A stretch of 64,000 bases of DNA, taken from assembly GCF_900113045.1 (NCBI RefSeq), contig NZ_FONY01000022.1, forward strand, positions 1-64,000. Direction: 5' to 3'. Positions 56,104-64,000 of this stretch are shown here, one piece after another. This DNA comes from Thermoflexibacter ruber (GTDB lineage Bacteria > Bacteroidota > Bacteroidia > Cytophagales > Thermoflexibacteraceae). Positions within the stretch are counted from its first letter, which is position 1; each line of letters opens with the position of its first letter. Made by a program: the position numbers and the translations under genes. The notes beneath the pieces were generated by a model. That model ran no database searches. It was given only the letters and a program-made list of their open reading frames with translations, and was not told the origin of the DNA.

Positions 56104-56892
56104 TTAAACTATTGGTTCTGAGGACTTAGCAAAGCGAATCCCCCTCTTTTGGGCTTCCTCATAAATAGGTGTACCTAAGTGTGCTAAACCTTTTACGTCA
56201 GACATACAATCTTCTAATACAATCATTTTACTTGCCAAATGCGGTGCGTATTCCATTGCTTGACGCAAACTTGTCGCTACGCAATGCGATTTGGCTTCGC
56301 CTGCCAGATAGACATTTTCATAGCTTGACAAAGTATCTATCAATTCTTGGTTTAGTTGAGTTTCAGGGGCATTGGGTAGCGGAATCTGTGCCATGAATAT
56401 ACCGAAGTGTTCTGTCAAGGGATTTGTGCCTTTGGTAACTGCTTGGTACCACTTCCCGTCAAGCGTCCAAGTTCTTAGTGCTGCGAGTAAGGTATCGTCA
56501 AGCGAAGCCCCCTTTGAGCCTATAAGGCAGTGTTCTGGCCAGATGAAGTGAGGAAACTGCCCTTGTGCTTCCAAATCTGTCAAATATTGGACTGCCTCTT
56601 GTGGGTAAAATCTTGGAGTCCACTTTCCCGCCTTTACCTCAGCCAAAGTAATTTGGGTAAAAGGAGGGGGAAAGTTGCCTTCTGCATCTTGCCAAAAAGA
56701 AGGGTGTGAAATGTCATTAACAGGGTGGAAATCCAAAGTTACGCAAATGTGGTCTATTGCCTCTTTGTTGCGGACAATGAAGGCACTCAATCTTTGCATA
56801 TCTTCTGCGGCACCATTTACGTAAAGCGAACCCGCAGGATTGCAAAAATCATATTGAGCATCAATGATTAGTATGGCATTTTTCTTTCTCAT
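56104..56892 (-). CDS. Isochorismatase-fold cysteine hydrolase, nicotinamidase-like
   Basis: 262 residues, somewhat longer than typical PncA. N-terminal IIDAQYDFCNPAGSL gives the catalytic Asp10. CVTLDFHP is the metal-binding region, followed by FIWPEHCLIGSKGASL, TKGTNP (Lys) and the nucleophile VYLAGEAKSHCVATSLRQA. The pattern WPEHC and AGEAKSHCV fits nicotinamidases, which convert nicotinamide to nicotinate. Isochorismatase-type substrates remain possible, so no gene symbol is given. Confidence 0.82.
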   Translation of the reverse strand: MRKKNAILIIDAQYDFCNPAGSLYVNGAAEDMQRLSAFIVRNKEAIDHICVTLDFHPVNDISHPSFWQDAEGNFPPPFTQITLAEVKAGKWTPRFYPQEAVQYLTDLEAQGQFPHFIWPEHCLIGSKGASLDDTLLAALRTWTLDGKWYQAVTKGTNPLTEHFGIFMAQIPLPNAPETQLNQELIDTLSSYENVYLAGEAKSHCVATSLRQAMEYAPHLASKMIVLEDCMSDVKGLAHLGTPIYEEAQKRGIRFAKSSEPIV

Positions 56893-56997
56893 TTCTTAGA
56901 TTTGTTTAGATGTTTCAACTATTGTCAATTCTTTTTTTTGCTTATTAGAATTTTCAATAGTACGAACGTAAAAAATACACGAAGGTTAGTGTTTTTT

Positions 56998-58686
56998 TTA
57001 CACTTTTGAAAAAAAATTTTCAATTTCTTGTAAACTCATGGTATTCAAGATGTTTTCTTTGCTTGCACCTCCCTTTCTTGCTACCAAGACTCCATAGTAC
57101 ATATCTTTTAATCCTGCAATTTCATGTGCATCGGGATTGATACTTAACATCGCTCCTTTTTCGATTGTCTTGTGTACCCAGCGCCAGTCTAAGTCCAGTC
57201 GCCAAGGATTAGCATTGATTTCTATGACTACATGATTTGCTACACAAGCATCTATAATTTTTTCAAAATCAAGTGGATAACCTTCTCGCCGCAATAGTAA
57301 GCGACCTGTGGGGTGTCCCAAAATAGTAGTATATGGATTTTCTATGGCTTTGATGAGACGAGCAGTTGCCTTTTCCTTATCCATTTTAAGCCCTGAGTGG
57401 ACGGAAGCCACGATAAAGTCAAAGGTTTTTAAAATTTCTTCAGGATAGTCGAGCCGTCCATCAGGTAAAATATCTGATTCTATGCCTTTTAGGATTTTAA
57501 AAGGAGCTAATTGTTGGTTTAGTTTTTCTATCTCGGCGTGCTGTTGGATAACTCTTTCTTCTGTAAGTCCGTTGGCATAAAAAGCAGTTTGTGAGTGGTC
57601 GCAAATACCAAAATATGCTAAGCCCATGTCTATGCAAGCCTGAGCCATCTGCAACAAAGAGTTTTTGCCGTCGCTGTAAGTAGAATGATTGTGTAAACAG
57701 CCCTTTAAATCTTTCATTTCCAGTAGGGTAGGGGAGGAGGTGAGTTTAAACTCAAAGAAGCCTTCTCTCAGTTCAGGTTCGAGGTAAGGCAAGTGAACTG
57801 CTTGATAAATCTGTTCCTCTGACTCGAAGCGTTGATTTTTGAGTGTTTGTAAAAGATTTTTTCCATTAATTTTCTGGCTTAGATGTTTCTCAGCCGCAGA
57901 ATTTACAAATACCTGATTAACAAAAGTTTGAAGGGTAGAAAATTTGACTTCTACCTTCAAAGAGGACAAACCTTCCTCGTTTTTCCAATATCCACGCCAA
58001 GCAAAAGGACTGCTTACTTTTTTATTGGGAATGAGTTGAGGGTGCTGGTTTAAAAATTGAAAAATGGTATCAAAATTTTTAGCAGAAACAACTAACTGAA
58101 TCTCATCTATGATTTCCAAACGCCTACGAATCTGCCCTGTAAGATTGACTTTTTCTACTGCTTCTACGCTTTTCAAGGCATTCTCCAGCGCAAGCGCAAT
58201 GGGTTCTGCATTGGCATAGAGCATCTTGTCTGCATTGGCAGTACGGAAAGAAATTTCTTTGATGATGGCTTCTTGTGTTTTTTCTCCAAAACCTTTGATT
58301 TGTGCGACTTTGCCTGCATTACACGCCTCCAAAAGTTCGTGTATGCTTTCTATCTTGAGTTCGTCCCATAGGGTTTTTACCTTTTTACCTCCTAAGCCCT
58401 TGATAGAGAGCATTTCCAATACTCCTTTGGGGGTTTTGTCCAATAGTTGTTGCAGTTCGCTAAAAGTTCCTTTTTGGACAAACTCCACAATTTTGCTTGC
58501 CATGCCTTCAGAAATGCCCGCATGAACGATGTCAGCCTTATTTTTTTCTGCTAAGTTAATTTCCAATTTTTCTATTTGATAAACGGCACTGTTGTAAGAT
58601 TTTGCCTTGAAGGGGTTTTCTCCATGCAAGTCCATAAGGGAGGCGGTAAGTTTGAAAGCCTCTGCAATATCATCATTAGTAAGCAT
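56998..58686 (-). CDS. polX: PolX-type protein: HhH / Pol-beta-like / PHP, with altered polymerase site
   Basis: 562 residues. Helix-hairpin-helix motifs are LSIKGLGGKK (93-102) and IKGFGEKT (130-137). In the polymerase domain the usual GSxRR...DID motif reads GQIRRRLEIIDEIQLVV (184-200): the catalytic Asp pair appears replaced by Glu and Gln. The C-terminal PHP domain looks intact: LHNHSTYSDGKNSL, GICDHSQ, GIESDI, SVHSGL, HPTGR, EINANPWRLDL, INPDAHE. I infer that 3'-5' exonuclease or phosphoesterase activity is kept and DNA synthesis may be lost. The gene name is used by family only. Confidence 0.85.
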   Translation of the reverse strand: MLTNDDIAEAFKLTASLMDLHGENPFKAKSYNSAVYQIEKLEINLAEKNKADIVHAGISEGMASKIVEFVQKGTFSELQQLLDKTPKGVLEMLSIKGLGGKKVKTLWDELKIESIHELLEACNAGKVAQIKGFGEKTQEAIIKEISFRTANADKMLYANAEPIALALENALKSVEAVEKVNLTGQIRRRLEIIDEIQLVVSAKNFDTIFQFLNQHPQLIPNKKVSSPFAWRGYWKNEEGLSSLKVEVKFSTLQTFVNQVFVNSAAEKHLSQKINGKNLLQTLKNQRFESEEQIYQAVHLPYLEPELREGFFEFKLTSSPTLLEMKDLKGCLHNHSTYSDGKNSLLQMAQACIDMGLAYFGICDHSQTAFYANGLTEERVIQQHAEIEKLNQQLAPFKILKGIESDILPDGRLDYPEEILKTFDFIVASVHSGLKMDKEKATARLIKAIENPYTTILGHPTGRLLLRREGYPLDFEKIIDACVANHVVIEINANPWRLDLDWRWVHKTIEKGAMLSINPDAHEIAGLKDMYYGVLVARKGGASKENILNTMSLQEIENFFSKV

Positions 58687-58752
58687 TACTTTGGGGAATT
58701 ATAGGTAACTACAAATTATTTTAGCTAAGCATCGTCAATTTTACGAACTTCG

Positions 58753-59799
58753 CTATGGATTTACAAACATCGCCTGAATTTTTTCTGAAGTATAGGTTTG
58801 GATTTTACCATTTTCCTCATAAATCAAAAATATTTCTAATCCTTGCTTTTGGGCTAACCCAATAGCTTTTTCTTTTCCTAAGACCATCATAGCGGTAGCA
58901 TAAGCATCAGCAGAGATAGCATCTTTGGCAAAAACAGTAGCACTGAGCAAAGAGTGTTGGACGGGGTAGCCTGTTTTAGGGTCTATGGTATGGGCGTATT
59001 TCTTGCCGTCTTTGACATAAAATTTTCGGTAATTGCCTGAGGTAACTAAGGCTTGGTTGTCTAACTGCACAATAGCTTGCATTCTTTTTCCCCCACTCTC
59101 TTCGTAGAGCGGGTTTTCTATGCCGATAGACCAAATTTTACCTTGCTCATTTTTGCCTTTACAAAGCACTTCGCCGCCGATTTCTACCATAAAATTGGCA
59201 ATACCGTTTTCTTCTAAAAAATCTCCTATGACATCTACTCCATACCCTTGGGCAATGGCATTAAAATCTAACTGCACATGCTTTTTTAATTTTTTTACCC
59301 TTTTTTCATTAAACTCAATATTGTGAAAACCAATAAGTTGTAATAGAGAATCTATTTTGGGTTGTTCTATTTGGTCTTTGCGGTTAGGTCCGAACCCCCA
59401 TGCCTTGACCAAGGGCATAACAGTAGGGTCAAAAGCCCCATTACTGGCATGGTAAACTTCTTCGCTTTTTTTGAGTACAGGGTAAAAAAACGGATATTTG
59501 TATTGGATAGAATCTGTCTTATTATTGAATGTAGAAATTTCAGAATCAGGGATATAAGTAGAAAGACATTGATTAAAGGCGATTAAGATAGAATCTATTT
59601 CTTTTTTAAAGTTGCGTGCTTGAGCATCTAAGTATTTGATGGTGTAGGTTGTTCCCATAGTTTCTCCATTGACGATGACTAATTTTTCATTAGTTTGATT
59701 ATCAGGCACTTGATTTTGATTTCTTAGTACCCAGACTAACATAATGACGATGAGTAATATGGCACTGTAAATAATATTTTTTTTATCGTATCTGAACAT
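58753..59799 (-). CDS. apbE: FAD:protein FMN transferase (ApbE)
   Basis: 348 residues. An N-terminal membrane anchor (IIYSAILLIVIMLVWVL) is followed by the ApbE core: GETMGTTYTIKYLD, STYIPDSEISTFN, GAFDPTVMPLVKAWGFGP, LDFNAIAQGYGVD, FMVEIGGEVLCKG, SGNYRKFY, HTIDPKTGYPV and the metal-site DAISADAYATAMMVLG. It attaches FMN to a Thr of periplasmic flavoproteins such as NqrC or RnfG; neither is in the window. The -7 box CAAAGGTA (TACCTTTG on the minus strand) is at 59834-59841. Confidence 0.92.
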   Translation of the reverse strand: MFRYDKKNIIYSAILLIVIMLVWVLRNQNQVPDNQTNEKLVIVNGETMGTTYTIKYLDAQARNFKKEIDSILIAFNQCLSTYIPDSEISTFNNKTDSIQYKYPFFYPVLKKSEEVYHASNGAFDPTVMPLVKAWGFGPNRKDQIEQPKIDSLLQLIGFHNIEFNEKRVKKLKKHVQLDFNAIAQGYGVDVIGDFLEENGIANFMVEIGGEVLCKGKNEQGKIWSIGIENPLYEESGGKRMQAIVQLDNQALVTSGNYRKFYVKDGKKYAHTIDPKTGYPVQHSLLSATVFAKDAISADAYATAMMVLGKEKAIGLAQKQGLEIFLIYEENGKIQTYTSEKIQAMFVNP

Positions 59800-59833
59800 A
59801 AATTTGAGTGTTTTGATTTAGATTTTTGTATTA

Positions 59834-59841
59834 CAAAGGTA
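59834..59841 (-). promoter_or_regulatory. -7 box for apbE
   Basis: TACCTTTG on the minus strand, 34 bp before the start; no matching TTG at the -33 distance. It is divergent from the rhodanese-gene promoter starting 19 bp away. Confidence 0.35.
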
Positions 59842-59859
59842 GTAAAAATAGCTATTCTA

Positions 59860-59890
59860 TTTGCTTTCCTATTGCAGAATGATATATTTG
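59860..59890 (+). promoter_or_regulatory. Promoter of the rhodanese gene
   Basis: TTTG (59860-59863), 19-bp spacer and TATATTTG (59883-59890), with the ATG 27 bp downstream. Confidence 0.65.
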
Positions 59891-59916
59891 CACTAAAAAT
59901 TAATAATTAATTAAGC

Positions 59917-60231
59917 ATGGCGAAAAGACTTAACCCAATAGAATTTAAAGAGATGTTGGCACAAGACCAAGGGATATTAATAGATGTAAGAACTGCTTTG
60001 GAGGTAGAGGCAGGTTATATAGAGGGAGCAGTAAATTATGACCTGAACAACGGTGATTTTGTAAATGCAATGGAACATTTAGATAAATCAAAAACCTATT
60101 ATCTCTACTGCCGCTCTGGTGCGCGTAGTGGGAAAGCGGCAGAGTTGTTAGAGCAAGCAGGTTTCCCCAAAGTTTTTAATGTAGGAGGCTTTGAGGAATT
60201 AGCCAATGCTGGTTTTGAAGTGGCTTATTAG
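59917..60231 (+). CDS. Rhodanese-like domain protein
   Basis: 104 residues, a single rhodanese domain: LIDVRTALEVEAGYIEGAVNYDL and the active-site loop YLYCRSGARSGKAAELLEQAGF with Cys near residue 66. The loop has the six-residue size of sulfurtransferases. It could carry sulfane sulfur in the cytoplasm; it lacks a signal peptide. It has its own promoter, and its stop overlaps pyrE by 4 bp, tail to tail. Confidence 0.88.
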   Translation: MAKRLNPIEFKEMLAQDQGILIDVRTALEVEAGYIEGAVNYDLNNGDFVNAMEHLDKSKTYYLYCRSGARSGKAAELLEQAGFPKVFNVGGFEELANAGFEVAY

Positions 60232-60872
60232 AATGTATTTTCTTTTCCCCAACTGTCTGGGCTAATACGCCACTCTTGGAGCGAAGCCATGTCTTCCTCT
60301 GAGATATAGTCTTTGTCCACTGCCTCCACCAGCAAGGCAGAGTAGTTGCTTAGCGTATAAAAAGGAACTTGCTCTTGCTCAAAGGCTTGTTTTGCCAATT
60401 CAAATCCATAATTAAAAATAGCTACTAAACCAATCACATCTGCTTGGGCTTCTCTAAGTGTTTTCACTACTTTCAAACTGCTCCCTCCCGTAGAAATCAA
60501 GTCTTCTATTACCACCACTTTTTGGTTTTCCAATACTTTCCCCTCTATGAGATTTTCCATGCCATGTCCTTTGGGAGAAGAACGAACATACAGAAAAGGT
60601 AAATTCAGCATATCAGCCACCAAGGCACCCTGTGGGATTCCTGCGGTAGCTACTCCCGCAATGGCTTCCGTTTCGGGAAATTGTTTTTTTATCAGATTGG
60701 TCAATTCTTCTTTGATAAAAGTCCGTACCGCAGGAAAAGAAAGCGTAAGGCGATTGTCGCAGTAAATAGGTGATAACCAACCAGATGACCAAGTAAATGG
60801 CTCATGAGGACTTAGCTTGACTGCTCCTACTTCTAACAGCAAATTGGCAACTTGTTTGGCTACTGGATTCAT
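60228..60872 (-). CDS. pyrE: Orotate phosphoribosyltransferase
   Basis: 214 residues. PRPP-binding motif VVVIEDLISTGGSSL near residue 122. Also present: FTWSSGWLSPIYCDNRL (orotate/PRPP loop), GVATAGIPQGALVADMLNLPFLYVRSSPKGHGMENLIEG, and AIFNYGFE. It makes OMP from orotate in pyrimidine biosynthesis. It is monocistronic here, divergent from the PmoA-family lipoprotein gene and convergent with the rhodanese gene. Confidence 0.95.
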   Translation of the reverse strand: MNPVAKQVANLLLEVGAVKLSPHEPFTWSSGWLSPIYCDNRLTLSFPAVRTFIKEELTNLIKKQFPETEAIAGVATAGIPQGALVADMLNLPFLYVRSSPKGHGMENLIEGKVLENQKVVVIEDLISTGGSSLKVVKTLREAQADVIGLVAIFNYGFELAKQAFEQEQVPFYTLSNYSALLVEAVDKDYISEEDMASLQEWRISPDSWGKENTF

Positions 60873-60984
60873 TATATTTCAATAGTAATTGCTTATTTGA
60901 ATAGAATTTTTAATTTCGTATTTTATTTTAACTTACAAAGAAATAAAATTGATTGCAAATTAGCATAGTGTTAAGCGTACAATT

Positions 60985-62085
60985 ATGAAAAAAACATTGG
61001 TAAGCATTATTTTTTTTCTGCTGGGCATTGCCATATTTGCTGCCTGCCAAACACCCCAAAACCAAGAAAATCAGCAAGGAGTAGAGGTCAAAGAGGAAAA
61101 AAAATTTAAAGTACAATTTGTGCATGATACCACTGCCAAAAGCATCAGTGTAAGCATAGACGGGAAGCCTTTTACAAATTATTTGTACACGGATACTTTG
61201 CTGAAGACGGTACTTTTCCCGCTTCGTACTCCCTTAGGGACAGTTATTACCAGAGGATATCCTATTTCTCCCCGACCTTTTGAGTACACTGACCATCCTC
61301 ATCATGTTGGGCATTGGTTTAGCTATGGCAGTGTGAATGAAATAGACTTTTGGAACAATTCCTTTGCGATTCCACAAGAGGAAAAAATGAAATACGGCAT
61401 CATCAAGCACAAGAAAATTACTAAATTGGTCAATAGCGACACTCGAGGCGAATTAGAAGTAGAGCTGGACTGGGTTACGTATGATTCTGTAACGCTTTTA
61501 GTAGAAAATAGTCTTTTCTCTTTTGGTGTACTTGATAGCAACACTTGGTATTTTGACAGAACTGTAAGGCTTCATGCGCCTAATGGTGATGTACGTCTTT
61601 TTGATAGTAAGGAGGGCATGTTTGCTTTGCGTTTAGCTCATGAGTTGGAGCACCCTACGCAGCGTCCTGAGTTTGCCTTGGACAAAGATGGGAAACCAAC
61701 CTCTAAACCTGTCATTTTCAATGCAAACGTTACAGGAAAGTATAGGAATAGCAATGGCATAGAAGGCGAAGCGGCTTGGGGGAAAAGAGCCAACTGGCTA
61801 AAACTTACAGGAAAAATTGGGCAGGAAAATATCACAATTGCTATACTCAATAACAAGCAAAATATAGCAGGGGTTCCTTTTTGGCACGCCAGAGGCTATG
61901 GCTTGTTTGCAGTCAATAACTTAGGGCATCGCATTTTTACCGAAGGCAAAGAAAATTATGGCTACATTCTTACCAAAGATGGGACTGTAACGTTCAGGTA
62001 CAGAATGCTTATTAATTCTAATACAGGACTTTCTGATGAAATGTTAAATCAACAATTTGAAAGTTTTAGCAACTCAGTAAACTAA
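60985..62085 (+). CDS. PmoA-family (DUF6807) lipoprotein
   Basis: 366 residues. The lipoprotein signal ends AIFAAC (Cys20). The mature part has the 'PmoA family' pattern found in Bacteroidota and planctomycete sugar-utilisation loci: KPFTNYLYTDTLLKTVLFPLRTPLGTVITRGYP, DHPHHVGHWFSYGSVNEIDFWNN, HELEHPTQRP, ANWLKLTGKIG, and FWHARGYGLFAVNNLGHRIF. Despite the family name there is no link to methane oxidation. The protein is likely a periplasmic beta-jelly-roll with unknown activity. It is followed after 7 bp by an epimerase gene. Confidence 0.78.
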   Translation: MKKTLVSIIFFLLGIAIFAACQTPQNQENQQGVEVKEEKKFKVQFVHDTTAKSISVSIDGKPFTNYLYTDTLLKTVLFPLRTPLGTVITRGYPISPRPFEYTDHPHHVGHWFSYGSVNEIDFWNNSFAIPQEEKMKYGIIKHKKITKLVNSDTRGELEVELDWVTYDSVTLLVENSLFSFGVLDSNTWYFDRTVRLHAPNGDVRLFDSKEGMFALRLAHELEHPTQRPEFALDKDGKPTSKPVIFNANVTGKYRNSNGIEGEAAWGKRANWLKLTGKIGQENITIAILNNKQNIAGVPFWHARGYGLFAVNNLGHRIFTEGKENYGYILTKDGTVTFRYRMLINSNTGLSDEMLNQQFESFSNSVN

Positions 62086-62092
62086 CTATTCA

Positions 62093-63028
62093 ATGACAAA
62101 AATATTAATCACAGGGGGCGCAGGTTTTATAGGAAGTTCTTTGGCAGACAAACTCATTCAAAACCCTGATAACTATGTAGTTTTAGTAGATAACTTGCTA
62201 ACAGGAGATTTGAGAAAACTACCTGATGCTACGTATAAAAATTGGAGATTTATCAAATGTGATGTGAATAACTACAATGACATCGCCCCTGTGATGACTT
62301 CTTTTTCGTTTGACTACGTGTTTCACTATGCGGCAGTAGTTGGGGTAAAACGTACTTTGGAAAACCCTGTCATGGTTTTGAAAGATATAGACGGATTTAA
62401 AAATATATTGGATTTATGCAAGAATACAGGAGTAAAACGCATCTTTTTCTCGTCTTCCTCAGAAGTATATGGCGAGCCGGTAGAACTCCCTCAAAATGAG
62501 CATACTACTCCACTCAATTCTCGTTTACCGTATGCAGTAGTGAAAAATGTGGGTGAGAGTTTTTGCCGTTCTTACCAAGCAGAGTACGGCTTGGACTTTA
62601 CCATTTTGCGTTTTTTTAATACCTATGGTGAAAAGCAAAGTACTGATTTTGTGATGTCTAAGTTTATCAAAGCGGCACTCAACCATCAGGATATTACCGT
62701 CTATGGGGATGGCTTGCAAACCCGTACTTTTTGCTACATAGAGGATAATATAGAGGCAACTTTGTATGCTCTTGAAAATGAGCTTTTTATTAATGATGTG
62801 GTCAATATTGGGAATGACCAACTTACTACTATTTTGGACTTGGCAAAAGCTATCATCAAACTTACTAACTCGAGGTCGCAAATAATACACCTCCCCCCTT
62901 TGCCTGAGGGAGATATGACCCGCCGACAGCCTGACATTCAGAAAATGAAGCAGTTACTGCATAGAGAGCTACTCCCTTTAGAAGAAGGCATTAGGAAAAT
63001 TTTGAATAGCAGATTGTATTTTTTATAG
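62093..63028 (+). CDS. NAD-dependent epimerase/dehydratase
   Basis: 311 residues of the extended SDR family: ITGGAGFIGSSLADKL, FHYAAVVGVKRTLENPV, FFSSSSEVYGEP, catalytic YAVVK near residue 150, YGDGLQTRTFCYIEDN, and a C-terminal RRQPDIQKMKQLL. The last motifs resemble UDP-glucuronate decarboxylases and dTDP-glucose dehydratases, so it acts on a nucleotide sugar; the exact reaction is unassigned. It starts 7 bp after the PmoA-family gene and probably shares its mRNA. Confidence 0.88.
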   Translation: MTKILITGGAGFIGSSLADKLIQNPDNYVVLVDNLLTGDLRKLPDATYKNWRFIKCDVNNYNDIAPVMTSFSFDYVFHYAAVVGVKRTLENPVMVLKDIDGFKNILDLCKNTGVKRIFFSSSSEVYGEPVELPQNEHTTPLNSRLPYAVVKNVGESFCRSYQAEYGLDFTILRFFNTYGEKQSTDFVMSKFIKAALNHQDITVYGDGLQTRTFCYIEDNIEATLYALENELFINDVVNIGNDQLTTILDLAKAIIKLTNSRSQIIHLPPLPEGDMTRRQPDIQKMKQLLHRELLPLEEGIRKILNSRLYFL

Positions 63029-63067
63029 AAAATGGGAAGTTGGAAAAACTAATTATATAAAAATTTC

Positions 63068-63098
63068 TTGTATATTAAATCTGAATTATCTAATTTTG
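63068..63098 (+). promoter_or_regulatory. Promoter for the coiled-coil / zapA unit
   Basis: TTG (63068-63070), 20-bp spacer and TAATTTTG (63091-63098), 64 bp before the ATG at 63163. Confidence 0.55.
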
Positions 63099-63162
63099 GA
63101 GATTAGGTAAAGAGGCTGATTTGCTGTGAGCAATCAAAACCGTATTTAAAAGTAAACACGAA

Positions 63163-63465
63163 ATGCAAGAACAGGACTTGTTAAGCCGTATGGAAATGTT
63201 GGAAAAAAAAGTTCAACTACTCTTGCGGGACTACAATCACGTAAAAGAAGCATTTGCCAAAGTTAAAGAGGAGAATAAGCAATTGAAAGGCGTGATTGAA
63301 GCACAGAACAAGCAGTTAAGTGATTTTAACTATCGCAATAAAATTGATAAAATCGTAGAAAGCTTAGAAGTCAATGGGCATAGTTCAGAAGAGTTGAAAC
63401 GAGCTATCGATGAGTATATTCAAAAAATAGATGAGTGTATTACACAACTTAGTAATAGCTTGTAA
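63163..63465 (+). CDS. Small coiled-coil protein upstream of zapA
   Basis: 100 residues: an uninterrupted coiled coil (MEMLEKKVQLLLRDYNHVKEAF through LKGVIEAQNKQLSDF) and a C-terminal helix-rich segment. In Bacteroidota a protein of this kind commonly precedes zapA and is presumed a division-associated coiled coil, somewhat like ZapB. That assignment is from position and shape, not motif. The gap to zapA is 145 bp. Confidence 0.7.
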   Translation: MQEQDLLSRMEMLEKKVQLLLRDYNHVKEAFAKVKEENKQLKGVIEAQNKQLSDFNYRNKIDKIVESLEVNGHSSEELKRAIDEYIQKIDECITQLSNSL

Positions 63466-63610
63466 ATTGCTGATATAGAGAGTGATGCGGTGGTTAAAAA
63501 AACTTAAAGTAAATACTGTTTACAGTAGCATGGTGGCGATAAGAAGCAATTGAGTTTTTCTAAGTAATTTTATTCCCCATTTCTTAAACTATAAAATAGA
63601 GAAGTCGTTT

Positions 63611-63883
63611 ATGGGTCTTCTTTCTGTGAAAATAAATATTGCAGACCGAGAATATACACTCAGAGTAGAGGAAGAAGATGCACCTTTGGTTCGTCAGGCA
63701 AGTGAAATATTGAATCAATCCATTCGCACTAAAAAAGAATTGATGCGAATTCCTGACCGCCAAGACCTACTTTCTATGGTAGCATTTGATTGTATTTACG
63801 AAAAGCTGACAGGAGAAAAATTACTTTCTGAAGTTGCTCAAAGAATTGCTGTAATAGATGATTTAGTTGGTAATGCGCTGTAA
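63611..63883 (+). CDS. zapA: Cell division protein ZapA
   Basis: 90 residues: an N-terminal beta segment, VKINIADREYTLRVEEEDAPLVRQASEILNQSI, then the helical dimerisation part with DLLSMVAFDCIYEKL, matching the ZapA family (about 90-110 residues). ZapA binds and bundles FtsZ at the division site. The 117 bases to the window edge show no gene; in relatives rny (RNase Y) often follows. Confidence 0.9.
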   Translation: MGLLSVKINIADREYTLRVEEEDAPLVRQASEILNQSIRTKKELMRIPDRQDLLSMVAFDCIYEKLTGEKLLSEVAQRIAVIDDLVGNAL

Positions 63884-64000
63884 AACAGTTTGGTGTTTGT
63901 ATTATTTATTTTCTTCTTGTTTTTATTCATAGCTTGCTAAGTCCTTTTTTTGTATTGTGCTTTGCTTTCACACAGCAAAACCTTCCCTTTTACCCTATCA

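Noticed and set aside
60985-62085. Methane monooxygenase subunit
   Set aside because: The PmoA-family label for this group is historical; the protein is a lipoprotein of the DUF6807 type, without the membrane helices or metal site of PmoA.
62093-63028. galE, as a partner of galK
   Set aside because: Motifs fit UDP-glucuronate decarboxylase or dTDP-sugar enzymes better than UDP-galactose epimerase, and it is far from galK.
63884-64000. 6S RNA or RNase Y start after zapA
   Set aside because: The remaining 117 bases are too few and show no clear structure or start codon with a family match.

Overview
This 64 kb window is chromosomal DNA from a Bacteroidota bacterium, most likely a low-GC member of the Cytophagales. 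Supporting signs are Bacteroidota-type promoters (TTG, about 20 bp, TAnnTTTG), a Rho factor with a long acidic N-terminal insertion, a TPR/coiled-coil/SpoIIE phosphatase, a 7TMR-DISM histidine kinase, many lipoproteins with short LxxC signals, a TonB-dependent receptor and frequent convergent gene overlaps. The genus is inference; no 16S or ribosomal protein gene is present.

Layout. 1-0.3 kb: start of an IS982-type transposase running off the left edge. 0.5-8.1 kb: amidohydrolase lipoprotein, PdeM-type phosphoesterase, and a TonB receptor followed by a TPR-SpoIIE phosphatase. 8.2-14.3 kb: small secreted proteins, galactokinase, a peroxiredoxin-like protein and a PSCyt1/DUF1549/DUF1553 protein. 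15.1-20.7 kb: ABC exporter, sensor kinase, RlmI-type methyltransferase and tRNA-Thr(TGT). 20.7-30.7 kb: MORN protein, prenyl synthase, VOC protein, beta-barrel, TSUP permease with DUF2252 protein, GH3 homologue, leucine-rich protein and acetyl-xylan-esterase-like hydrolase. 30.8-37.5 kb: glycosyltransferase with ECF sigma factor, Rho, TrpE, TPR protein. 37.9-42.4 kb: a same-strand run with TerD, a CarboxypepD_reg protein, a membrane/winged-helix gene broken by an in-frame stop, an Mla-type ATPase, a FemAB/GNAT-like protein and a glyoxalase-like protein. 42.4-51 kb: a 1604-residue CHAT-protease/STAND-NTPase membrane protein divergent from an SbcC ATPase. 51.1-53 kb: a three-gene secreted unit (Cys-rich peptide, large lipoprotein, small lipoprotein) behind six 13-bp tandem repeats. 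53-64 kb: mainly housekeeping genes (AcpH-like, CorA, SDR, nicotinamidase-like, PolX, ApbE, rhodanese, PyrE, PmoA-like, epimerase, ZapA).

The most interesting parts are the CHAT-STAND protein beside SbcC, a possible NLR-like cell-death or defence module; the Cys-rich peptide locus with its upstream tandem repeat; and two 33-bp palindromes read in the same codon phase inside two unrelated genes. Also notable are the winged-helix gene split by one TAA, a PolX that has apparently lost its polymerase aspartates, and an amidohydrolase lacking the usual HxH metal motif. All functions come from motif recognition by eye; no database search was possible.
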